In this document: in pieces, positions 6,044 to 12,328 of the stretch
Layout of the letters: every line of letters starts with the position of its first letter
Numbering within the stretch: position 1 is the first letter of the stretch
Source: Bacteroidetes bacterium 4572_112
GTDB taxonomy: Bacteria; Bacteroidota; Bacteroidia; Bacteroidales; UBA1556
Length of the DNA stretch: 14,012 nucleotides
Assembly: GCA_002254285.1 (NCBI GenBank)
Contig: NIUZ01000045.1
Coordinates: 1-14,012, forward strand
Direction of reading: 5' to 3'
The notes under the pieces: model-generated
Seen by the model: the letters and a program-made list of their open reading frames with translations, nothing else
Told to the model about the DNA's origin: nothing
Databases searched by the model: none
Translations under genes and position numbers: made by a program

Positions 6044-7381
6044 TTAATCAATTTTTGTATAAAAAACCCTAAGTCGTATTTTATCATTAGCTGATGACCC
6101 TCCATTAAGAATCAATCTTCGAGCATTAGAAGCCTCACCATTAATAACTAACCTAAAACCTACAATATCATTATCTTTAAGAAATAATGATTGCATTGTA
6201 CGAGTTATATTAAACACATAATTATTATCAATTTCATTATAAGTACCTCCAAGGAAAGCACTTCCCTCAGCAGTCTCAATCAAATATACATTTTTTCCAT
6301 CAGGGTCGATACCTGCAAGAGTTAACTGTCCTGGTTTTAAATACTTTGCACTTTCTGGAGCAATATTAACAATAAGCTCAGCCATATGAATAGCCTGAGG
6401 ACCTTGGTCAACTATTGAATCAAGATTGCTAATTTTGATATTACCTCTAGCACTAGCCATTCCTTGCAAAAAGAACTGCTGTTGACCACCAATAGTATCT
6501 CCATTAACTAATTGACTAACAACCTCTGGGCTGGCAGTATTATAATTGTGATGATCAAAAGTGGTAAATCTATCGCAATTACCATTAATTACAAATACCT
6601 CATAGGTGGTATCTTCATCATTATGATAATACAAAGTTATTGCAGATAAACCCGATAGTAAATTAAAGTATGCATGACCTCCGCTAAAGGTAATTTCTTG
6701 AGAAGCAACTCTAATACCTTTAATGAATTTTGCAAATTCTTCATTATTACTAAGCTCAGTACTTCCTGATTTATCAAGAATTTTTTCACCAAAGCTTTTA
6801 TCTAATCCTAATCTAAGGTGCGGTTTGATTTTAAATCCAAAAATATCCACAGAATCTTTCATATTAAAATTCAAATCCTGATCAAATATTGGAGGGTCTT
6901 TTAATGCCAATTGTGAATTTGAATAATATGCCGAGTCTTCAATAAAACTCTCGTCAATTTCATAAACCGTAATATGCTGAGTAGTCAAACTATCACCATA
7001 AAAACCATTATAATCTAGGCTCATTACAATGGAGTCGCATACTGCATTATCACCAAATTCGATACTATTATTTGACAACCTTAGCTGAGTATAAAAGCCT
7101 GTAGTGGTAGTACCAAATACAGGGTCAAGCATACTTCCTAACATTACAACTGTTGTGTTTTTAGTAGCTACAGAATCAACAGGAGTTGAATAAGTAGTTA
7201 ATCTAAACCCATCAAAAAAACCAACATTAAGAGCATCTTTTGGGTCAGCAATTACATCAAGACCAACACCTTCTGTTTTCTTACACCCTGAAAACACAAC
7301 TGCCGACAATATAATTATCAGCAGTGTTTTAATTAAAAATATATTTTTCAAACTATTCTTCTTCTTTTTCAAGTAATTCAT
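6044..7381 (-). CDS. DUF4270 family lipoprotein
   Basis: A predicted outer-surface or periplasmic lipoprotein of about 445 residues, matching the Bacteroidota DUF4270 family in length and in its opening after the lipobox (CKKTEGVGLDVI). The signal peptide has a Lys/Asn-rich start, a hydrophobic core (LLIIILSAVVF), and the lipobox FSGC with the lipidated Cys encoded at 7285-7283. The mature part is rich in Ser, Asn, Asp and beta-type segments and shows no catalytic motif. The start is uncertain. ATGs at 7384 and 7381 overlap the preceding gene by about 30 bases and lack a clear ribosome site. A TTG at 7351, one base after the upstream stop, follows a purine-rich AAGAAGAAG run and would give a more ordinary signal peptide. 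In Bacteroidota this family is often found between a short glycogen-synthase homologue and glmS, as here (from memory). Function is unknown. Confidence 0.87.
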   Translation of the reverse strand: MNYLKKKKNSLKNIFLIKTLLIIILSAVVFSGCKKTEGVGLDVIADPKDALNVGFFDGFRLTTYSTPVDSVATKNTTVVMLGSMLDPVFGTTTTGFYTQLRLSNNSIEFGDNAVCDSIVMSLDYNGFYGDSLTTQHITVYEIDESFIEDSAYYSNSQLALKDPPIFDQDLNFNMKDSVDIFGFKIKPHLRLGLDKSFGEKILDKSGSTELSNNEEFAKFIKGIRVASQEITFSGGHAYFNLLSGLSAITLYYHNDEDTTYEVFVINGNCDRFTTFDHHNYNTASPEVVSQLVNGDTIGGQQQFFLQGMASARGNIKISNLDSIVDQGPQAIHMAELIVNIAPESAKYLKPGQLTLAGIDPDGKNVYLIETAEGSAFLGGTYNEIDNNYVFNITRTMQSLFLKDNDIVGFRLVINGEASNARRLILNGGSSANDKIRLRVFYTKID

Positions 7382-8171
7382 CATAGAAATTATTATAAGC
7401 TTTTGCGCAAGCATCGCCTTCTACGTAGTTTAGAATCTTTTTACCGCTATTATTAGCATATTCCTCTATTTCAGGATTAAGATCTGTTTCAGCAAAGATG
7501 ATAGCATCGCTTAAATCGATTGCACTTTTCAACATACCAACGTATGATTTCTCTTTATAGTGTAACATATCTTCAGAATCTAGCCCTTCATGCTGTAATT
7601 TTTCAACAAAATCATCATCCAATGTCTCATCAAAGCCATCATTATAGATAGAAAGCACGATTTTTGAGTCAGTAAATAATGGATTATCTTGGAATATTCT
7701 TCGTAAATACATAGGAACTAAACTACCAAACCAACCATGAACATGGATAATATCTGGAGCCCAGCTAAGCTTTTTCACCGTTTCGATTACTCCTCGTGCA
7801 TAAAAAATTGCTCTTTCGTCATTATCAGGAAAGAACTCTCCTTTTTTCGAACGGAAGACAAATTTACGATGGAAATAATCCTCATTATCAATAAAATAAA
7901 CCTGCATACGTGCAGATTGAATTGATGCTACTTTGATTATTAATGGATGATCCATATCGTTGATGATAAGGTTCATTCCAGATAAACGAATTACTTCGTG
8001 AAGTTGATTTCGACGCTCATTAATAAGACCAAAACGAGGCATAAATACTCGAATCTCTTTCTTGCTCTCTTGAATTGACTGAGGCAATTGACGACCTATC
8101 GTACTCATATGAGTAGATGGAAGATAAGGCTTAACTTCTTGGGTAACGTATAATACTTTTGGCTTTACCAT
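7353..8171 (-). CDS. Short GT5 glycogen/starch-synthase homologue (N-terminal domain only)
   Basis: A 272-residue protein that matches only the N-terminal Rossmann domain of family GT5 glycogen/starch synthases. Recognisable parts are the opening PKVLYVTQEVKPYLP, the PDIIHVHGWFGSLVPMYLR block (139-157, equivalent to the PDVVHxHDW region), and KIVLSIYNDGF at about 170-180. Normal enzymes are about 470-500 residues; the entire C-terminal GT-B domain with its catalytic Glu motif is absent. The N-terminal KTGGL-type ADP-glucose-binding loop is replaced by a sequence around THMSTIGRQL. It is therefore unlikely to polymerise glucose alone. The sequence ends cleanly at a stop overlapped by the next gene, and short homologues like this are widespread in Bacteroidota (recollection), so this is a family trait and not a broken gene. 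First gene of the glmS operon, divergent from panC. Real role unknown; glucan binding or regulation is speculation. Confidence 0.88.
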   Translation of the reverse strand: MVKPKVLYVTQEVKPYLPSTHMSTIGRQLPQSIQESKKEIRVFMPRFGLINERRNQLHEVIRLSGMNLIINDMDHPLIIKVASIQSARMQVYFIDNEDYFHRKFVFRSKKGEFFPDNDERAIFYARGVIETVKKLSWAPDIIHVHGWFGSLVPMYLRRIFQDNPLFTDSKIVLSIYNDGFDETLDDDFVEKLQHEGLDSEDMLHYKEKSYVGMLKSAIDLSDAIIFAETDLNPEIEEYANNSGKKILNYVEGDACAKAYNNFYDELLEKEEE

Positions 8172-8199
8172 AATATTAATTTTGTATGTATATATAAGA

Positions 8200-8231
8200 T
8201 TGCAAATGTACTAAAAAATACTGTAGCTTTG
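8200..8231 (+). promoter_or_regulatory. Putative panC promoter
   Basis: TTG (8200-8202) and TAGCTTTG (8224-8231, an exact TAnnTTTG) are separated by 21 bases, close to the Bacteroidota -33/-7 spacing. Transcription would begin near 8236-8238, giving a leader of about 50 bases. Its -33 region overlaps the operon's -7 box on the other strand. Confidence 0.6.
8203..8210 (-). promoter_or_regulatory. Putative -7 box of the GT5-DUF4270-glmS operon
   Basis: TACATTTG on the minus strand matches TAnnTTTG exactly and lies 31 bases before the ATG at 8171. The nearest upstream TTG (8238-8236) is 25 bases away, longer than usual, so the -33 element is weak or absent. Confidence 0.5.
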
Positions 8232-8286
8232 AGCCCAATTATTAACCTAAGGTATTAGCATTAGCAATCGCTATAAGATATTAATT

Positions 8287-9135
8287 ATGAGAACTTTTAA
8301 TAACATTAGCAAATTACAGAAGCACCTAATTGAACTTAAAAACAGTGACAAAACAATAGGTTTTGTCCCAACAATGGGAGCACTGCATAATGGACATATT
8401 TCATTAATTAAGCAAAGTTGTAACGAAAATGATATAACTATTTGTTCAATATTTGTTAACCCTACACAGTTTAATAATATTGGAGATTTGGACTCATATC
8501 CTAGAACAATGGATGCGGATATTAATATGCTTGAAGCAGCCGATTGCGATATAGTATTTACTCCTACAATTGAAACAATGTACCCTTCAAACTCTGAGAA
8601 AGAAATTATTTTTAATTTTGGAAGTTTGGAACTCGTAATGGAAGGAAAAGATAGGCCTGGGCATTTTCAGGGAGTTGGAACTATTGTGAAAAAATTATTT
8701 GATATTATTAAGCCCAATAATGCATACTTTGGAAAGAAAGATTACCAACAATTACTTATAATAAAGGAGTTGACAAAGCAATACCGTTTAACGCCTAAAA
8801 TAATTGGTTGCGAAATTATTAGAGAAAATGATGGACTTGCCATGAGTAGTCGCAATATGCGACTTTCTAATGAGCAAAGAATACAAGCTCCATTCATCAG
8901 AAAAACCATGCTTTGGGCTAAAGAAAACATAAATAATTATAGCCCATCTGAGCTAATCTTAGAGGTTGAAAAACGTATAAACTCAAACCCAGAAATGAAG
9001 ATTGGATATTTCGAAATTTCGGAAGCCGACACTTTAATAAAATGCGAGCAATGGAAAGACAATACTGATTATATTGCCTTTATTGTTGTTGAAATGGGCG
9101 ATATAAGATTGATTGATAATATTGAGTTATTTTAG
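8287..9135 (+). CDS. panC: Pantothenate synthetase (pantoate--beta-alanine ligase)
   Basis: Joins pantoate and beta-alanine with ATP to form pantothenate, the precursor of coenzyme A; cytoplasmic. The 282-residue protein has normal length and all main signatures: PTMGALHNGH (28-37, the HIGH-type nucleotide-binding motif), FVNPTQFN (56-63), the YPR at 71-73, EGKDRPGHFQGV (119-130, substrate site), FGKKDYQQ (148-155), and RENDGLAMSSRN (179-190, KMSKS-like region). The C-terminal domain is short, as in many Bacteroidota. The start follows an AT-rich leader without a Shine-Dalgarno sequence. It is divergent from the glmS operon and converges on the GH20 pseudogene. panD, which supplies beta-alanine and often adjoins panC, is not in the window. 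Confidence 0.97.
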   Translation: MRTFNNISKLQKHLIELKNSDKTIGFVPTMGALHNGHISLIKQSCNENDITICSIFVNPTQFNNIGDLDSYPRTMDADINMLEAADCDIVFTPTIETMYPSNSEKEIIFNFGSLELVMEGKDRPGHFQGVGTIVKKLFDIIKPNNAYFGKKDYQQLLIIKELTKQYRLTPKIIGCEIIRENDGLAMSSRNMRLSNEQRIQAPFIRKTMLWAKENINNYSPSELILEVEKRINSNPEMKIGYFEISEADTLIKCEQWKDNTDYIAFIVVEMGDIRLIDNIELF

Positions 9136-9157
9136 TTTTTACACAAATATCTCACTA

Positions 9158-9767
9158 CTACCAATATACCTTTTCTGTCTTATGGTAATTAATACATAGT
9201 GCTTCAAAACGTGATTTTTGCTTCAATAATCTAACTTTATAATCTTGCCATTTGACATCTTTTTCTTGTGACTAAGCAATTTTTGCTACACCAACAATTC
9301 GTGGAGAAACCATATACTCAATATCGTTGCCATTTACTATAGTTTCAGTCCAAAGGGGCGCCTCAACTCCTATTATATTATCACCACTTACACCGCTCAC
9401 CAAAGAGTCTACCTTCCAAGAGTATGCACCTTGCACATCATTTAAACCTGATCTTATAAGACCCCTTTCTGTGTAATCATTATACTTTATATCCAAATAA
9501 ATTCTATTGTATTTCTCGTTTTTGTTTCACCAAAGTCGAGTCCAAAGCCTTTGGCAAGAAAACCATGTAGAAACATTGCTGAATTACGCATTGAAGAATC
9601 AACAATAAATGATGCATTTTTATCTAAATACAAAGTATCCTTCTGTTATTTCCACAGAATTTGTTTTTGGAATTATATCAACATTTATTGAATGATAATT
9701 TACCACTTCATTATTTGAGCAAGAAGCTAAAAATAGAATTACTAATACGGTAAAAGTATTGTTTCAT
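9158..9767 (-). pseudogene. GH20 beta-N-acetylhexosaminidase lipoprotein, decayed remnant
   Basis: Three frames on the minus strand together spell a broken glycoside hydrolase family 20 enzyme. From the ATG at 9767, a +1 shift near 9757 leads into a lipoprotein signal (TVLVILFLASC) and the N-terminal GH20b opening (INVDIIPKTNSVEITEG). A second shift near 9637 continues it (TLYLDKNASFIVDSS ... FLAKGFGLDFGETKTRNTIEF). At about 9495-9506 the frame changes again and jumps to the enzyme's far C-terminal part (YLDIKYNDY, then GVEAPLWTETI and IEYMVSPRIVGVAKIA). A TAG at 9274-9272 replaces the Trp codon normally found there, but the same frame continues with family-like sequence (DVKWQDYKVRLLKQ) to the stop at 9158. 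The remnant is 610 bases; intact genes are about 1.6-2.3 kb. The catalytic Asp-Glu region is completely missing, so no activity is possible. Confidence 0.88.
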
Positions 9768-9790
9768 AATTATATGAGTTGGATTTATAT

Positions 9791-9858
9791 GTTCTGACAT
9801 TCTCCAAAGATAAAATATTAAAAATATGGAATAACAAAAAATCGCAAAATGTCGGAAC
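9791..9858. repeat. Inverted repeat flanking the relic GH20 promoter
   Basis: GTTCTGACATT (9791-9801) and AATGTCGGAAC (9848-9858) are inverted copies agreeing at 10 of 11 positions, 46 bases apart. One arm covers the predicted transcription start and the other lies just upstream of the -33 element. This resembles paired operator half-regions, or could be chance plus local structure. Confidence 0.4.
9805..9838 (-). promoter_or_regulatory. Surviving promoter of the GH20 pseudogene
   Basis: On the minus strand TTTG (9838-9835) and TATCTTTG (9812-9805, exact TAnnTTTG) are 22 bases apart, the same geometry as the lysS promoter. Transcription would start near 9800, about 33 bases before the old ATG. 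The promoter looks intact although the gene is dead. Confidence 0.5.
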
Positions 9859-10257
9859 AAATCACTTTTTACGCTAAAAAATCGAGTTTAAGTACGCATG
9901 CATACTATTTATTGACAATAAATTAGCGGAATTAATGTTGATAAATAGATTTTAAATCAGAGAATAATAATATACAACAAAAGGCAAGACCTCTGTAAAG
10001 CCCACATTTTACTATTATTACAAAGAATAGAATTCAAGAAAGTTATAGAAAGAAAAATTAGTAATAAGTGTTATGAGATTAACACGTATTTAGTGTGAGA
10101 CTTATCAAAAACTTAGTATTTTTACGTGCTAATTTTTATCATCAATAGATAATTAGCCTTTAAAATACTAATTCCTCAAAAATGACTCAAAGTCAGGTTT
10201 TACGGAATTACTATTTTAATGCGAAACAACACAAACATTAAACAAATATCATTTTTT

Positions 10258-11775
10258 ATGATTAAGAAAATTTTAATCGCAAATCGTGGTGAGATTGCTA
10301 TCCGAGTGATGCATACCTGCCGCGAAATGGGAATTAAGAGTGTTGCAGTATTCTCAGATGTGGACCGCACATCGCAACACGTAAGACTAGCTGACGAGGC
10401 CTACCATATTGGCGCCGCACCTTCAGCCGAAAGTTACTTAGTAATAGACAAAATCATTGATGTAGCTAAGCGTTCTGGCGCTGATGCCATCCATCCGGGC
10501 TATGGTTTTTTGAGCGAGAATGCTGAGTTCTCGGATCGATGCAAAGCCGAAGGAATTATTTTCATTGGACCTACTTCTAAAGTAATCTCTGTAATGGGCG
10601 ATAAAATATCGGCTCGTAAGAAGATGATTGCTGCTGGAGTACAGGTTGTACCTGGTACCAAAGAAAATATTAAATCTGATGAGGAAGCACTACGTATTGT
10701 TAAGGAAGTTGGACTTCCGGTAATGATTAAAGCTTCTGCAGGTGGTGGAGGAAAAGGTATGCGCCTTGTTCGTAAAGAAGAGGACATTATTTCTGGAGTA
10801 AGAGCTGCAAAAAGTGAAGCTTTAGCCGGTTTTGGTGATGATACTGTATATGTAGAGAAATACGTTGAAAACCCACACCATATTGAAGTGCAGGTTCTTG
10901 GCGACTCTCATGGCAATGTAATTCACCTTTTCGAAAGAGAATGTTCGGTACAGCGTCGTCATCAGAAGGTAATGGAGGAATCTCCATCACCACTAATGAC
11001 TCCTGAGCTTAGAGAAAAAATGGGTAACCAAGCTGTAATGGCAGCAAAAGCTGTTGATTATATTGGAGCAGGTACTGTTGAATTTCTTGTGGATGATGAT
11101 TTGAATTATTATTTCCTTGAGATGAATACTCGACTACAAGTAGAGCATCCTATAACTGAGCAGGTAACTCGTGTGGATTTGGTTCGCCAACAAATACAAG
11201 TAGCTGCAGGAATGGCTTTAGAGTATAAGCAAGAAGATTTATCGCAATTAGGCCACTCAATTGAGGCTCGTATTTATGCTGAGAATCCTTGTGAAAATTT
11301 TATGCCTAGCCCAGGATTAGTAAAGAATATCACTGTTCCTTTAGGACCTGGTATTCGTCATGATGGTTATATTTATAGTGGTTATACTATCCCTATTCAT
11401 TACGACCCAATGATATCGAAGCTTATTGTTACCGGTAAGAACCGAGAACAAGCTATTGAAAGAATGAAGCGTGCACTATATAATTATAAAATTAGTGGTG
11501 TAAAAACTAACATTCGTTTCTTGAATCGTATTCTTGAAACTCCAGAATTTGTTGAAGGGAATTATAATACTCAATTTATTGACAATAATATTGATTTCTT
11601 AAAGCGCAAAGAAAAGCATTCTGTTGACCATCAAAAATTTGCTGTTGCAGCAACATTTGTTCACTACATAAATAATCTAGAGAAATCGCAGCCAACTTCT
11701 GGTGCTGATAGCGAAGATTGTAAAAAAAGTGAGTGGAAATCATTTGGAAGACGCAAAAACTCAATGCGATTATAA
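10258..11775 (+). CDS. Biotin carboxylase subunit of acyl-CoA (probably propionyl-CoA) carboxylase
   Basis: Carboxylates the biotin on its carrier protein using ATP and bicarbonate. I chose the ATG at 10258 because MIKKILIANRGEIAIRV is the normal beginning of the family; the ATG at 10219 only adds 13 unmatched residues. The 505-residue product has the three ATP-grasp parts in order: the N-terminal Rossmann domain, the glycine-rich lid KASAGGGGKGM (158-168), the RRHQKVMEE region (233-241) with the bicarbonate/ATP site, and EMNTRLQVEHPITE (288-301) holding the catalytic Arg292 and Glu296. The C-terminal domain contains HSIEARIYAENP (333-344), then a tail of about 50 residues beyond the usual core that is common in this phylum. 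It lies 21 bases before the carrier gene and is clearly co-transcribed. ACC-type use cannot be excluded, but the partner carboxyltransferase is of the PccB kind. Confidence 0.93.
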   Translation: MIKKILIANRGEIAIRVMHTCREMGIKSVAVFSDVDRTSQHVRLADEAYHIGAAPSAESYLVIDKIIDVAKRSGADAIHPGYGFLSENAEFSDRCKAEGIIFIGPTSKVISVMGDKISARKKMIAAGVQVVPGTKENIKSDEEALRIVKEVGLPVMIKASAGGGGKGMRLVRKEEDIISGVRAAKSEALAGFGDDTVYVEKYVENPHHIEVQVLGDSHGNVIHLFERECSVQRRHQKVMEESPSPLMTPELREKMGNQAVMAAKAVDYIGAGTVEFLVDDDLNYYFLEMNTRLQVEHPITEQVTRVDLVRQQIQVAAGMALEYKQEDLSQLGHSIEARIYAENPCENFMPSPGLVKNITVPLGPGIRHDGYIYSGYTIPIHYDPMISKLIVTGKNREQAIERMKRALYNYKISGVKTNIRFLNRILETPEFVEGNYNTQFIDNNIDFLKRKEKHSVDHQKFAVAATFVHYINNLEKSQPTSGADSEDCKKSEWKSFGRRKNSMRL

Positions 11776-11796
11776 TTAACAAATAAGTTTAGAAAT

Positions 11797-12306
11797 ATGA
11801 AAGTAGATATAAAAGTAGAAGACAGAACCTACGAATGTGAGCTTATTGAGCGCGTTGGCGACAATGTTAAAATAATGATTGACGGCGAAGTTCTTGAAGC
11901 TGATATTCAAAATATTACTCCAAATATATACTCATTTTTATTCAACAATAAGTCTCTTGATGTTGAGGTACAAGATGGTACTAAAAACAAGGAGTTTATT
12001 GTAAATGCAATGATGGAGCGTTTTGAAACCACAATAATTGATGCCGAAGCCAAATACCAAATGGCAAGAGGTAATGGTGCTGGTGGCGAAGATGAAAATG
12101 CTATTTCATCACCTATGCCTGGTCAGGTAGTTAAAATTCTTGTGAAAGAAGGAGACCAAGTTAAAGCTGGCGATACAGTAGTAATTGTTTCGGCAATGAA
12201 AATGGAAAGTGAGTATAAGGTGAAGCAAGATCGTAAGATTATTGAGGTATGTGTTGCCGAGGGTGACAATATCGACACCAATCAACCATTAATTATTGTA
12301 GAGTAG
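11797..12306 (+). CDS. Biotin carboxyl carrier protein of acyl-CoA carboxylase
   Basis: Carries the carboxybiotin arm between the carboxylase and carboxyltransferase. The 169-residue protein ends in a biotinyl (lipoyl-like) domain of about 70 residues (102-169) starting ISSPMPGQVVKILVKEGDQV. The biotin attachment motif is AMKM at 133-136, with Lys135 modified by biotin ligase. Residues 1-85 form a separate beta-rich region resembling the part that links carrier to partner subunits in propionyl-CoA-type carboxylases. A short Gly-rich linker (91-100) joins the two. The gene stands 21 bases after the biotin carboxylase and 22 bases before the carboxyltransferase. It differs from AccB of the fatty-acid ACC, which has a Pro/Ala-rich linker, in line with an acyl-CoA carboxylase or decarboxylase role. 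Confidence 0.93.
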   Translation: MKVDIKVEDRTYECELIERVGDNVKIMIDGEVLEADIQNITPNIYSFLFNNKSLDVEVQDGTKNKEFIVNAMMERFETTIIDAEAKYQMARGNGAGGEDENAISSPMPGQVVKILVKEGDQVKAGDTVVIVSAMKMESEYKVKQDRKIIEVCVAEGDNIDTNQPLIIVE

Positions 12307-12328
12307 TAATTCTTAAAAAGATTGACAA

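Larger units (their letters stand above)
9768..10257. other. AT-rich intergenic region before the carboxylase operon
   Basis: This 490-base stretch lies between the dead GH20 gene and the biotin carboxylase gene. Apart from the relic promoter and its inverted repeat at the left end, I see no gene, tRNA or terminator. The carboxylase operon promoter must lie here, but no exact TAnnTTTG box is present on the plus strand; weak near-matches (TATTTTTA and TAATTTTT, about 10117-10137) are only suggestions. Confidence 0.6.

Noticed and set aside
9272..9496. A stand-alone 74-codon gene on the minus strand
   Set aside because: Its sequence is the C-terminal piece of a GH20 enzyme starting at a Leu (TTG) codon, with matching upstream pieces in other frames; it is part of a pseudogene.
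9768..10257. tRNA or other structured RNA in the long AT-rich gap
   Set aside because: I found no cloverleaf arms, TTCGA-type T loop or CCA end on either strand; only the short inverted repeat at the left edge.
10219..10257. Thirteen-residue N-terminal extension of the biotin carboxylase
   Set aside because: The segment MRNNTNIKQISFF has no counterpart in the family, whereas the ATG at 10258 begins exactly at the conserved KKILIANRGEIA start.
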